DNA of 44,761 nt from Pseudomonas caspiana (GCF_002158995.1 NZ_LOHF01000036.1:1-44761), one strand, 5' to 3'; positions 1 through 8,460 are shown, counted from the first letter of the stretch. Notes: generated by a model from the letters alone, not told the origin. Numbers and translations: made by a program.

Positions 1-48
1 GTGGCTGAAATGCAGGTCCTGTGCATATTGTTTGTGGGAAGCCTGTAA
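1..48 (+). other. Possible 3' end of a gene cut by the window edge
   Basis: The first 16 codons of frame 1 are open and close at a TAA (46-48). With no more of the frame visible this could be the tail of an upstream gene or chance. Positions 49-134 up to the acetyltransferase start hold no convincing gene; a weak GCCTG/CAGGC hairpin lies near 76-92 without a clear T tract. Confidence 0.15.
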
Positions 49-134
49 GGGCCATTTAGCATGCTCAAGCACTTGCCTGAAAAACGCAGGCAATCTTACG
101 ATGCATGCCCCACTGTCCCGTGATTACACTCGCC

Positions 135-731
135 ATGAACGAGAACACTCCAACCCTGACCAGCCAGACCATCGAACTGCGCCTGCTCACTGAACAGGAT
201 GCCCCTGCCCTGCTCCGTGCTGCAGCCGATGGCGAGTTGTGGAACATGAACATGACGGTCATTCCGGGGCCGGACACGGTCGACCAGTATCTCGACAAAG
301 CCATGCAAGGCCTGCACTCCGGAACTGTTTTGCCGTTTCTGATCGTCAGGCGCGAGACGCAGGAGCCGTTGGGCAGCACACGATTCTGGAAGATTGATCG
401 GGCAAACCGAAAGATGGAGATCGGCCACACATGGCTGGCCGAATCCGCGCAACGTTCGAGCGTCAACACAGAAGCAAAATACCTGATGCTTTGCCACGCT
501 TTCGAAGTGATGAACGCGGTGCGGGTGCAGTTCACGACTGACGAGCTGAATGAGAAATCACGCGCCGCGATTTTACGTATTGGCGCAACTCAAGAAGGCA
601 TCGTGCGCCACGAAAGGATCATGCCCGACGGGCGCAAGCGTAACTCGGTGCGTTTCAGCATCATCGATACGGAGTGGCCTCAGGTGAAGCTGGCTTTGCA
701 ACATAAGCTGGCGGGGTATGCCGTAAGCTGA
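135..731 (+). CDS. GNAT family N-acetyltransferase, RimJ/RimL-like
   Basis: Predicted 198-residue acetyltransferase that moves an acetyl group from acetyl-CoA to an amine, most likely a protein N-terminus or small-molecule amine. The family signature is seen in the middle of the protein: HTWL, then QRSSVNTEAK (which includes the CoA-binding stretch), followed by N-x-x-SR-x-AI-x-x-GA-x-x-EG, the usual end of the Acetyltransf_3 fold. The C-terminus has the common pattern PDGR...SVRFSI...EWP. I prefer the ATG at 135 to the one at 105, because homologues begin close to the RLL-T-x-x-DA strand; neither start has a strong ribosome binding site. It is a single gene, convergent with the glycosidase that ends at 744. 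The substrate cannot be told from sequence. Confidence 0.85.
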   Translation: MNENTPTLTSQTIELRLLTEQDAPALLRAAADGELWNMNMTVIPGPDTVDQYLDKAMQGLHSGTVLPFLIVRRETQEPLGSTRFWKIDRANRKMEIGHTWLAESAQRSSVNTEAKYLMLCHAFEVMNAVRVQFTTDELNEKSRAAILRIGATQEGIVRHERIMPDGRKRNSVRFSIIDTEWPQVKLALQHKLAGYAVS

Positions 732-743
732 GAATGGCGGGCC

Positions 744-1862
744 CTACAAAAACCTTGTCTGGCGCGACAGCGTCTGCATGTGCACATGCAGCGGGTGACA
801 CGAGGCGCGATTGCCTTCCCCGTCCGCGTAGCCGAATACGCCCGCCGGGCAGTACCGGCCATCGTCCCAGCCGGGGTAATCCAGAAAGGGATACCAACAG
901 AGCGCATCCACCTCAACGCCGCGCTGTTGCGCCAGGGCGACTTGTTCACTGACGTAGTTCAGCCATGGCACACGCTCGTCACTTTCCGCGCCGGTTTCTG
1001 AAATCAACAGTGGCCGTCGATAGCGTTGCTGCAATTCCTTGAGCATGCCCGCCAGCGGACGAAAATGACGTTCGCCGCGCAGGATCTTTGCGCCATTCAA
1101 GAACCATTGGTTATGCGGGTAAAAATTGGCGCCGATGATATCCAGATACTCCTCGCGGCCCCCCAACCCCGGCCACTGACGGCCCGCCAGCATGTCCCAG
1201 GCTTCGAACTGCGAAAGCCGGTGTTGCTCGGCGTTATTGACTTCATCGGCACGGCTGGAGGCGGCCATCACATTGATCAACGGCTCGCACTGCACAAAGC
1301 GTGCTTGCGGAAGCTGATCGCGGACAGCTTCGATGGCTGCAATGCTTGCGCGTACCAGTTGATGTTTGAGTTCCTGTCCTCGCCCATGCATGCCTGGGTT
1401 GAAATAACCGACCTCGCCCCCCGCCCAACTCCAGAAGGAAATCTCGTTAAGGGGCGAAAAAAACGGAGCCTCGACACCTTCATTTTTCATTAAACGGGCG
1501 ACGGCCCCCGCGAACCGGGCAAAGCGCTCGACGAACTCGGGCCGCCAGATATCCAGACCATCGGGATAGCCGTAATGACAGAGGTCCCAAACCACCTGAA
1601 TATTGTGATTGCGAGCAGCACGCAACATGGGCAGAAAACTGCTCCAGTCGTAATGCCCCGACTGCGCTTCGATCAAGTGCCAGCGCAGCCCGTCTCGTGC
1701 GCAACCGATGCCAAGCCCGGCGAGCTGCGCGTAATCGTTTTCAACCCACTTTGAGTGCCCGGTTGAGACCAGCAGATCAAGCCGTACGCCATCCCGTCGT
1801 CGCTGGGTAGCGCATTCATAACCTGCCATCAGAAATGAGTTGAAGAGGCTGGTCTTCTTCAC
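744..1862 (-). CDS. GH1-like retaining beta-glycosidase (family 1 glycosylhydrolase)
   Basis: A 372-residue clan GH-A type glycoside hydrolase. The two catalytic glutamates of retaining enzymes are recognisable: the acid/base in PLNEI (about residue 140) and the nucleophile in ISETG (about residue 289), with WDLCHYGYP matching the end of barrel strand 3. It is shorter than classical GH1 enzymes (about 450). The start chosen is the GTG at 1862, which sits 6 nt after a perfect AGGAGG; a GTG at 1895 would also be open but lacks spacing as good. No signal peptide, so cytoplasmic. It is the last gene of a three-gene operon with a glycosyltransferase and UDP-galactopyranose mutase, so a role in trimming or remodelling a galactofuranose-containing glycan is inferred, not shown. 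Confidence 0.8.
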   Translation of the reverse strand: MKKTSLFNSFLMAGYECATQRRRDGVRLDLLVSTGHSKWVENDYAQLAGLGIGCARDGLRWHLIEAQSGHYDWSSFLPMLRAARNHNIQVVWDLCHYGYPDGLDIWRPEFVERFARFAGAVARLMKNEGVEAPFFSPLNEISFWSWAGGEVGYFNPGMHGRGQELKHQLVRASIAAIEAVRDQLPQARFVQCEPLINVMAASSRADEVNNAEQHRLSQFEAWDMLAGRQWPGLGGREEYLDIIGANFYPHNQWFLNGAKILRGERHFRPLAGMLKELQQRYRRPLLISETGAESDERVPWLNYVSEQVALAQQRGVEVDALCWYPFLDYPGWDDGRYCPAGVFGYADGEGNRASCHPLHVHMQTLSRQTRFL

Positions 1863-1899
1863 CTCGATCCTCCTGGCGACAATGCCGCCAGGCACCGCG

Positions 1900-3087
1900 T
1901 CATCCCGCCTCCACCGCAGGCGCTGACGCCAACGCTTGCTGCTCGATACGCTGATATAACGCCAATGCCTGGCCCACCACCTGATCCATGTTGTAGTACT
2001 TGTAAGTGCCTAACCGGCCGAGGAAAGTCACACCCGGTGTGTCGTCGGCCAGCGCGCTGTAGCGCTTGTACAGCTCGGCGTTTTCCGGCCGCGGAATCGG
2101 GTAATACGGATCACCTTCAGCACAGGGAAATTCGTAGCTGATGCTGGTCAATGGATGCGTCTGCCCCGTCAGATGTTTGTACTCAGTGATCCGGGTATAG
2201 GGCACCCGCTCATCCGGATAGTTGACCACGGCAACGGACTGAAACTGCCCGGTCTGTAGAGTCTCGTGCCTGAACTGCAGACAGCGGTATGGCAAACGCC
2301 CAAAACAAAAATCGAAATATTCATCGACCGGGCCGCAGTAGATCAACTGCTTGTAATGAACCCGCTCGCGTACCGCAGCAAAGTCTGTCGCAAGCAACAG
2401 GTCTATGCGCGGGTGATCAAGCATGTTTTCGAACATTTGCGTATAGCCGTGCAGCGGCATCATCTGGAAGGTGTCGGTGAAATAGCGGTCATCTTCATTG
2501 GTCCGTGTCGGAATACGCGACGTCACCGACTTGTCCAGCTCGGACGGATCCAGGCCCCATTGTTTGCGGGTGTAGCCACGGAAGAACTTCTCATACAGCT
2601 CGCGACCAATTTGGTTGATCACCACATCTTCAGAGGTGCGGATGTCGGTAACAGGCTCGGCGCGCTCAGCCAGAAAAACCTCGGCTTCATGCTCGTCCAT
2701 CGACCGGCCATACAGCGTGTTCAAGGTAGTCAGGTTGATGGGAATGGGCAGCAGATGTTCGTCAACGCGGGCGAGCACACGATGTTCGTAAGGCCGCCAT
2801 TCGGTGAAACGCGACAGGTAATCGACAATCCGTTGTGCGTTGGTGTGGAAGATATGCGGCCCGTAACGATGGACCATCACGCCAGCGGCGTCCGGGTGAT
2901 CGTAAGCATTACCGCCAATGTGCTCGCGGCGATCGATCAACAGCACGTGCTTGCCAAGCCCCTCGGCCAATCGCTCGGCGATCACCGATCCGGCAAAACC
3001 GGCGCCGACGATCAAGTAGTCATAAATACATTTGCTGACCGCACTCGACGGGCCGTTGCTGGCGGTATCAATGGTTACCTTAGGCAT
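1900..3087 (-). CDS. glf: UDP-galactopyranose mutase
   Basis: Flavoenzyme (395 residues) that interconverts UDP-galactopyranose and UDP-galactofuranose, the donor for Galf in surface glycans. Visible features are the FAD-binding GAGFAG at residues 28-33 with the distal acidic IDRR, the HIGGNAYD segment, YGPHIFHT near the active site, the RKQWG motif and the arginine-rich TSRIPTRTNEDDRYF region typical of Glf. The N-terminus is about 20 residues longer than most Glf proteins. The ATG at 3087 has GGAG 8 nt upstream and overlaps the end of the glycosyltransferase gene by 13 nt, which indicates translational coupling. The divergent galE gene nearby would supply UDP-galactose. Confidence 0.95.
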   Translation of the reverse strand: MPKVTIDTASNGPSSAVSKCIYDYLIVGAGFAGSVIAERLAEGLGKHVLLIDRREHIGGNAYDHPDAAGVMVHRYGPHIFHTNAQRIVDYLSRFTEWRPYEHRVLARVDEHLLPIPINLTTLNTLYGRSMDEHEAEVFLAERAEPVTDIRTSEDVVINQIGRELYEKFFRGYTRKQWGLDPSELDKSVTSRIPTRTNEDDRYFTDTFQMMPLHGYTQMFENMLDHPRIDLLLATDFAAVRERVHYKQLIYCGPVDEYFDFCFGRLPYRCLQFRHETLQTGQFQSVAVVNYPDERVPYTRITEYKHLTGQTHPLTSISYEFPCAEGDPYYPIPRPENAELYKRYSALADDTPGVTFLGRLGTYKYYNMDQVVGQALALYQRIEQQALASAPAVEAG

Positions 3088-4244
3088 TCGATCTGCTCCT
3101 TCATGACGGCGCAGGTTTTGTCCCAGGACATATCACCCAGCACGGCATCAACGCGCTGAGTAAACGTCACTTCAGCCCTGGATTGCAGCGCGGCCTCAAT
3201 GGCGGCAATAAAAGCCTGCGGTGAATCCGCGATCGATACCACACCTGAATCGCCGTACCCGCTGACTACGTCGTGAATTGGCGTCGACACCACCGGGCAA
3301 CCGCCCGCCAGGTACTCCGGGGTTTTGGTCGGGCTGATGAAACGCGTCGATTCGTTGATCGCGAACGGCATCAACGCGGTGTCCCATCCGGACAGATACC
3401 CTGGCAATTCGTCGTAGCTCTTGGGGCCTAAATAATGAATATTGGGCTGACGCGGCAACGTGTCCGGATCGATTTTCACCACTGGACCGATCAGGACGAT
3501 TTGCCAATCTGGCCGTTGGATCGCCAGTTCACTGACCAGCTCGATGTCAAATCGCTCGTCGATGACCCCAAAGAACCCCAGTCGCGGATGACTGATGCCC
3601 GCCTGATCAGCGGGTTCAGGCAACCTGTCGCGAGCGGCGGCGAAGTGCGCAATATCGACGCTGCTGGGCACTGCATGAGCGTTTGGATGTTGACCTCGCT
3701 TGGCTTCCCACAGGCTGTAACCGCCGGTGAACACCACGTCAGCCTTGGCCATCAACTGCCGCTCTTTGTCGATCAGATCCGCTGGCGCGCCCTTGAATGC
3801 CGAGAGCTCGTCCATGCAATCGAAAATCGTCACATGAGCGTTCAGGTGTTCGGTGAACGACAGGCTCATGGGCGTGAGGTACCACAGCAGCAACTCAGGT
3901 GCGGCATGCTCGACTAACCAGGCATCAAGCAATTGTCGCTGGGCATCCGCTATCTGTTGCAGATCCATCCCCCAGGGAAGGCGCGGCACCATGACCGTGA
4001 TCCCGCTGACCGGCTGAGACAACTCCAGTTCAGGTTGCTGAGCATCAGCAAAAACCGGCTCTTCGAAAAACACCACGTCGTAGTCTTTGGCCAGACGCGA
4101 CATCACATGTTGCGGGCGTTGATAGACGAACCCCCAGCGCAAATGAGACAGGCATAACAAGGTAGGCCTCGCCAGCGCTGTCGCGGCTGAGCGGGCATTA
4201 CTGCGGACGGGTAAAAAATGATCAGGCGGCTCTGGAAGGTTCAT
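3075..4244 (-). CDS. Glycosyltransferase, GT-B fold, family 4-like
   Basis: A 389-residue cytoplasmic glycosyltransferase. The N-terminal half opens with LSHLRWGFVYQRPQH, a segment shared by many GT-B enzymes of exopolysaccharide clusters; the C-terminal half has FFGVIDERFD, the nucleotide-sugar-binding region LPFAINE...SPTKTPEYLAGG-x-PVVST, and the E-x7-E-like loop expected for GT4. The ATG at 4244 is preceded by AAGGAA at 8 nt; an upstream ATG at 4310 lacks a ribosome binding site. It is first in the operon with glf and the glycosidase. By context it may use UDP-Galf or a related donor, but the acceptor and product are unknown. Confidence 0.85.
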   Translation of the reverse strand: MNLPEPPDHFLPVRSNARSAATALARPTLLCLSHLRWGFVYQRPQHVMSRLAKDYDVVFFEEPVFADAQQPELELSQPVSGITVMVPRLPWGMDLQQIADAQRQLLDAWLVEHAAPELLLWYLTPMSLSFTEHLNAHVTIFDCMDELSAFKGAPADLIDKERQLMAKADVVFTGGYSLWEAKRGQHPNAHAVPSSVDIAHFAAARDRLPEPADQAGISHPRLGFFGVIDERFDIELVSELAIQRPDWQIVLIGPVVKIDPDTLPRQPNIHYLGPKSYDELPGYLSGWDTALMPFAINESTRFISPTKTPEYLAGGCPVVSTPIHDVVSGYGDSGVVSIADSPQAFIAAIEAALQSRAEVTFTQRVDAVLGDMSWDKTCAVMKEQIECLR

Positions 4245-4581
4245 CGCGAATTCCTTTTTTAAAATCGGAATCGAGACTGAAGCCCATGAATCCTGTGGCT
4301 TCGACCACACTCGGTTGCATTACCAAATGCGGCGGATGATCAGCTCACCCTTTTGCGCACTTCTAAAACTTGGAGCGGCGCAGTTCATTCAGCGTTCAAC
4401 GGGCCGGGATGTAAAGCCGATGAACTGCACGTACCGGTCAGCAACGCGCCTTGAACTCCTGCGCGATTGCAGCGCCCATAACCTCACATGCCTGGAAGTC
4501 GCCGCGCAGGCCAGGAGACGAACCAGAACATGTCCGGCAGTTTGAAGTCGCCGTTTACAGGTGATCAAACGAGGACGGCAC
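4245..4581. other. Divergent intergenic region between the glycosyltransferase operon and galE
   Basis: 337 bases with no convincing coding signal: the two short open frames here (4315-4545 + and 4389-4583 -) show no family resemblance and no ribosome binding site. The region must carry the promoters of both divergent units. I see no clear sigma-70 hexamers that I would stand behind. Confidence 0.4.
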
Positions 4582-5607
4582 ATGATCTTGGTAACCGGCG
4601 GTGCGGGCTATATTGGCGCTCATGTAGTGCTTGAATTAATGGATCACGGCGAAGACGTCGTGATTCTCGACAACCTCTGCAACAGCTCTCGCTCGGTCCT
4701 GAAACGGATTGCGCGGGTCAGTGGTCGACGCCCCGGCTTTGTCCTGGGCGACATCAGGAACGGTGGATTGCTTGCCACGCTGTTCGACGACTACGCGATT
4801 GATGCCGTCATTCATTGCGCCGGGCTCAAGGCCGTAGGTGAAAGCGTGCGTGAGCCGTTGCGCTACTACGACACCAATGTTGGCGGCAGCGTAACGCTAT
4901 GCCAGGCGATGGCGAATGCCGGCGTATTTACTCTGGTGTTCAGTTCCTCAGCCACTGTTTACGGCGACTGCGCCGTCATGCCCATTGATGAATGCTGTGC
5001 GACCGGCCAGCCTTCGAATCCTTACGGACAATCAAAGCTGATGGCCGAAAACATAATGAAAAGCCTGGTGGTGTCCGACGCGCGCTGGTCAGTGGGCTTA
5101 CTTCGTTATTTCAATCCGATCGGTGCGCATGACTCGGGTGAACTGGGCGAGGCACCGACCGACATTCCCAACAATCTGTTGCCCTATCTGTTGCAGGTTG
5201 CCAGCGGGCAACGCCCGACCCTGAGCGTTTACGGCAATGATTATGCGACGCCCGATGGCACCGGTATTCGCGATTATGTGCATGTGATGGACCTCGCCGA
5301 AGGGCATGTCAAAGCCCTGCAAACCCTGCGTTTGAAGCAAGGCGTTCAGGTCTGGAATTTCGGCACCGGCCAGGGCTATTCGGTACTGGAAGTCGTCCAG
5401 GCGTTCGAGCGGGTCAGCGGCGTGTGTGTGCCGATCATTTATGAACCGCGCCGCGCGGGTGACATTGCCCGCTGCTGGGCCGATCCCGCTAAGGCTTCGC
5501 TTGAACTGGGCTGGAGCGCGAGACGCTCGCTGGATTGCATGCTGGCCGATGCCTGGCGCTGGCAGTGCAGTCATCAACTGGAGTCGGTTGTGCCGCTGGC
5601 CGGTTGA
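4582..5607 (+). CDS. galE: UDP-glucose 4-epimerase
   Basis: Extended short-chain dehydrogenase of 341 residues that interconverts UDP-glucose and UDP-galactose. The NAD-binding TGGAGYIG lies at residues 5-12, the catalytic S-x-T within SSSATVYG (about 121-128) and the YxxxK pair at Y148/K152 in NPYGQSK. RYFNPIGAH, GIRDYVHVMDLA and the closing W-F-GTGQGYSVLE stretch are standard GalE. The ATG at 4582 is preceded by GAGGA; an in-frame GTG at 4561 is less likely. It is divergent from the glf operon and supplies its likely substrate UDP-galactose. Confidence 0.95.
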   Translation: MILVTGGAGYIGAHVVLELMDHGEDVVILDNLCNSSRSVLKRIARVSGRRPGFVLGDIRNGGLLATLFDDYAIDAVIHCAGLKAVGESVREPLRYYDTNVGGSVTLCQAMANAGVFTLVFSSSATVYGDCAVMPIDECCATGQPSNPYGQSKLMAENIMKSLVVSDARWSVGLLRYFNPIGAHDSGELGEAPTDIPNNLLPYLLQVASGQRPTLSVYGNDYATPDGTGIRDYVHVMDLAEGHVKALQTLRLKQGVQVWNFGTGQGYSVLEVVQAFERVSGVCVPIIYEPRRAGDIARCWADPAKASLELGWSARRSLDCMLADAWRWQCSHQLESVVPLAG

Positions 5608-5736
5608 GCACAGTTTCCCGCGCGGCTAACGAAGACCATTGATTACAGATCACTGCGCTGGCAGGGTATGCCATTGATCTGACGCGGCGATTCAATGCGC
5701 TCGCGTTATCGCTTCGAACAATCAAGAGGTTCGTCC

Positions 5737-6573
5737 ATGAGCAAAGCACCTTATGTTCCGCCCAAGGTATGGAAAAACGAAGCAGTGGGTGGGCAGTTTG
5801 CAAGCATCAACCGGCCCATCGCCGGACCCACCCACGAGAAGACGCTGCCCAAGGGCAAACATCCCTTGCAGCTCTATTCATTGGCGACGCCCAACGGCAT
5901 CAAAGTCACGATATTGCTTGAAGAGTTACTGGCGCTGGGGCACACCGACGCCGAGTACGATGCCTGGCTGATCCGCATCAACGAAGGTGATCAGTTCTCC
6001 AGCGGCTTCGTCGACATCAACCCCAATTCGAAGATTCCAGCTCTGGTGGATTACAGCGCCGAGCCAGCCATCCGCGTGTTCGAGTCGGGCTCAATCCTGC
6101 TGTATCTGGCCGAAAAGTTCGGGCGCTTTCTCCCAACCGATCCAGCGGGCCGCACCGAGACCCTGAACTGGCTGTTCTGGCAAATGGGTGCAGCGCCTTA
6201 TCTCGGTGGTGGCTTCGGGCATTTTTATGCCTACGCGCCGGAGAAGCTTGAATACCCGATCAACCGGTTCGCCATGGAGGCCAAGCGTCAACTGGACGTG
6301 CTCGATCGCCGTCTGAGTGAGAGTACGTATCTGGCGGGCGACGACTACACCATCGCTGATATCGCGGTCTGGTCGTGGTACGGCCAATTGATCCTCGGCG
6401 GCCTGTACTCGGCGGCGGAATTCCTCGCCGTAGATGAATACACCCATGTGCAGCGCTGGGCGCATGAGATCGCCAAACGCCCTGCGGTTGTCCGGGGTAC
6501 GCGAGTCAACCGGACCTGGGGTGATGAAGCAACCCGAGTGCCGGAACGGCATGAGGCTGCGGATCTGGATTGA
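5737..6573 (+). CDS. yghU: Glutathione S-transferase family protein, YghU-like disulfide-bond reductase
   Basis: A 278-residue nu-class GST relative that binds glutathione and reduces disulfides or organic hydroperoxides. The family N-terminal extension with VWK and NRPIAGPTHEK is present, followed by the thioredoxin fold (LYSLATPNGIKVTI, about residues 46-60), NPNSKIPALVD with the cis-proline, and FESGSILLYLAEKFG for gamma-glutamyl recognition. The C-terminal helical domain carries AGDDYTIADIAVW. The ATG at 5737 follows AAGAGG at about 8 nt; an earlier in-frame start at 5695 has no family support. It stands alone, in the same direction as galE but 130 bases away. Confidence 0.9.
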   Translation: MSKAPYVPPKVWKNEAVGGQFASINRPIAGPTHEKTLPKGKHPLQLYSLATPNGIKVTILLEELLALGHTDAEYDAWLIRINEGDQFSSGFVDINPNSKIPALVDYSAEPAIRVFESGSILLYLAEKFGRFLPTDPAGRTETLNWLFWQMGAAPYLGGGFGHFYAYAPEKLEYPINRFAMEAKRQLDVLDRRLSESTYLAGDDYTIADIAVWSWYGQLILGGLYSAAEFLAVDEYTHVQRWAHEIAKRPAVVRGTRVNRTWGDEATRVPERHEAADLD

Positions 6574-6594
6574 GGGTGGCAGCACGCCCTGCTC

Positions 6595-6680
6595 TCTGAA
6601 GGAGTTGTCGGAGGTTACGACGGCGCCGATCGCGGTGTATCAGACAAGCCGCGATCGCAGCCTTCGGCAGCTCCTACAGA
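6595..6680. repeat. Degenerate REP palindrome
   Basis: The right arm CAGCCTTCGGCAGCTCCTAC is a clean REP unit and pairs imperfectly with a degraded left arm (GAAGGAGTTGTCGGAGG). The same family occurs intact at 19245-19315. It lies between convergent yghU and ridA. Confidence 0.6.
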
Positions 6681-6720
6681 AATGCATTTCAGACCGGTCA
6701 AATCGTGGCGCGGTCTTAAA

Positions 6721-7101
6721 TCAGCCCTTCGCCGCCATCGCCGTCACTTCCACGCGCATGCCCTCCACTGCCAATGCAGCCACGCCCACCGCCGCACGCA
6801 CAGGCCAGGGCTTGGCGAAGAAGCGTTTATAGACTTCATTGAAAGCGGCGCGGTCGGCCATGTCGGTTAGGTAAATGGTCAGGTGCAATACCCGATCCAT
6901 GGAGCTGCCGGCCTTTTCCAGCGCCACTTTCAGCGCTTGCAGTGTGCATTCGCTTTGCAGCGTTATATCGCCCAACTCCAGACTGCCGTCAGCATGAGTC
7001 GGGATCTGCGTGGAGACCAGCAAGCCGCCAAAACCGGCCACGTCAGAGGAAATGGAGTCCGAATCAGGGTCCGGGACGAACGTAATGTCTTGGTTTGCCA
7101 T
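6721..7101 (-). CDS. RidA family protein (reactive imine/enamine deaminase)
   Basis: A 126-residue member of the YjgF/YER057c/UK114 family, trimeric cytoplasmic enzymes that hydrolyse 2-aminoacrylate and related imines released by PLP enzymes. Seen: the FGGLLVSTQIP strand, Q-x-x-x-x-L-x-x-LK-x-x-LE in the central helix, VLHLTIYLTDM, and the C-terminal PVRAAVGVAAL...VEVTAMA, where the arginine matches the catalytic Arg105 of E. coli RidA. It could belong to the Rid1-3 or Rid4-7 subgroups; the latter often lack deaminase activity. A 15-codon frame and a terminator lie upstream in the same direction, so expression may be controlled by premature termination. Confidence 0.9.
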   Translation of the reverse strand: MANQDITFVPDPDSDSISSDVAGFGGLLVSTQIPTHADGSLELGDITLQSECTLQALKVALEKAGSSMDRVLHLTIYLTDMADRAAFNEVYKRFFAKPWPVRAAVGVAALAVEGMRVEVTAMAAKG

Positions 7102-7186
7102 GAAGGTCTCTTGTCTGGAAGTAAAAAGGTCACCCGTTTGCGCGAACAGTTTACAGACCCTCAGGCATAAAACGCAGGCATGAAAA

Positions 7187-7204
7187 AACCCGCCGAAGCG
7201 GGTT
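7187..7204 (-). terminator. Rho-independent terminator between the small leader ORF and ridA
   Basis: Perfect 7-bp stem AACCCGC / GCGGGTT with a 4-base loop, followed on the minus strand by six T. On the plus strand it is also followed by a short T run, so it may act both ways. On the minus strand it sits 12 nt after the stop of the 15-codon ORF and 85 nt before the ridA start. Confidence 0.8.
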
Positions 7205-7216
7205 ACTTTTTCATCA

Positions 7217-7264
7217 TTACCATTCCAACATCCTGTCGGTAGCCATCCGGGCCATGGTGGTCAT
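7217..7264 (-). CDS. Putative 15-residue leader peptide or microprotein upstream of ridA
   Basis: A short frame starting at the ATG at 7264 reads MTTMARMATDRMLEW and stops at TAA (7217-7219). It is preceded by a very good ribosome binding site, GGAGG at 7271-7275 with 6-nt spacing, stronger than that of most large genes here. Four of fifteen residues are methionine. The stop codon is followed at once by a strong terminator and then ridA, the layout of a leader-peptide attenuator or of a tiny stand-alone transcript. I do not recognise the peptide. Translation is inferred from the Shine-Dalgarno only. Confidence 0.5.
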   Translation of the reverse strand: MTTMARMATDRMLEW

Positions 7265-7409
7265 CCGTTACCTCCGAAGCGCTTCCTGCGTTCCGGTTGA
7301 TGGCTCTAGATTGCGCTTGTGCCGCTGTTACGTAAATGGACAATCGACAGTGCGCAATGTAAGCCTTTCGCCATTAGTGACGCTGTTTTTTCTTACATGG
7401 AACCTTGAA

Positions 7410-8339
7410 TCAGGACTCCGACCGGTCCCAGTACGGCGGCGAGCCAATCGCATTCACGAAGTAGTCCCACACTACCCGGACCTTCTGTGAACGCAGTCGA
7501 TTCTCGGGCGAGATCAAATGAATCTGACTCAGCGACGACTCGACGCAACCTTCCCACTCGGGCAACAGCTGGATGAGTTCCTGTGTTTTGAAGTGCGCTC
7601 GATTGAATAGCCACGAAGGAAACAACACGATGCCCCTGCCTGCCAGCGCTGCTTCCATCAGCACCTGACCGTTATTGCTTCGTAGCGGTCCGTCGACGTC
7701 GATGACCTCTTCAACATCGTGCCCTGGATGACGGAAATGCCACCGCTGAATGCCGCTGACGCCTTTATAAACGAGGCAGGCATGATTGAGCAGGTCCTGC
7801 GGCGAGGTCGGTTGTCCGTGCTTTTCCACGTACTCGCTGCTTGCACAAAGCAAGTAGCGCTGGTCGCAGATCTTGCGGCCTATCAGGCCAGAATCCTGCA
7901 ATTGCCCGACCCGGAAAATGATATCGGTGCCCTCCAGAACCGGATCAATAAACGCATCAGTGACGTTCAGCTCAACACTCAGCTCGGGGTATTTTTCGTA
8001 AAGGCCTTCCAGGAGTTTAACGATGTGCAACTGGCCAAACGCAACCGGCGCATTGATCCGCACCAGGCCGCGTATATCGCCCACCTTTCCGGTGACCTCC
8101 TCGTCGGCGGCGTCCAGCAACTCCAGGACTTCGCGAATCTGCAGGTAATAACGCTCGCCGGCGTCGGTGAGCTTCACGGCACGGGTATTTCGATACAGCA
8201 GTTGCTGCCCTAACTCTCGTTCAAGCGCCGCAATGAAGCGCGATACCGACGAGGCAGGCACCTGAAAGTGTCGGGCCGTTGCGGAAAAACTGCCGTTGAC
8301 GGCGACCATGGCGAAGAATCTGTGGGCTTTGAGGTGCAT
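7410..8339 (-). CDS. LysR-type transcriptional regulator
   Basis: A 309-residue LTTR. The winged helix lies at residues 5-64 (GSFSATARHFQVPASSVSRFIAALE-like helix-turn-helix, then LGQQLLYRNTRAVKLTDAG), and the two-lobed effector domain starts around residue 90 (GLVRINAPVAFG) and includes the usual GRGIVLFPSWL segment. It belongs to the AaeR/DhcR-like group by this pattern. It is divergent from the old yellow enzyme gene; the 356-bp gap carries repeated dyad sites, so autoregulation and control of that reductase is likely but inferred. Confidence 0.9.
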   Translation of the reverse strand: MHLKAHRFFAMVAVNGSFSATARHFQVPASSVSRFIAALERELGQQLLYRNTRAVKLTDAGERYYLQIREVLELLDAADEEVTGKVGDIRGLVRINAPVAFGQLHIVKLLEGLYEKYPELSVELNVTDAFIDPVLEGTDIIFRVGQLQDSGLIGRKICDQRYLLCASSEYVEKHGQPTSPQDLLNHACLVYKGVSGIQRWHFRHPGHDVEEVIDVDGPLRSNNGQVLMEAALAGRGIVLFPSWLFNRAHFKTQELIQLLPEWEGCVESSLSQIHLISPENRLRSQKVRVVWDYFVNAIGSPPYWDRSES

Positions 8340-8373
8340 AAAAACTACAACTATCTGATTAGTAAAACGTTTC

Positions 8374-8460
8374 TGTAGAAGCGCACGAGCACCGCGAGCC
8401 GCGATGGCGTCCTGCCTGACAAACCGCTTTCGCGGCCTCGCGATGCTCGTGCGCTCCTAC
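8374..8460. repeat. Long palindromic repeat, copy A
   Basis: The arms GCGCACGAGCACCGCGAG and CTCGCGATGCTCGTGCGC form a long inverted repeat with a GC-rich centre (CCGCGA...TTCGCGG). A second copy at 16480-16567 is nearly identical over the arms. REPIN-like; in RNA it would fold into a long hairpin. The rest of the 8340-8695 gap has no gene. Confidence 0.75.

Noticed and set aside
2266..3159. 297-codon open frame on the plus strand
   Set aside because: Antisense shadow of glf; the glf frame carries clear UGM motifs.
4315..4545. 76-codon plus-strand frame between the glycosyltransferase and galE
   Set aside because: No ribosome binding site and no protein-like pattern; it occupies a divergent promoter region.
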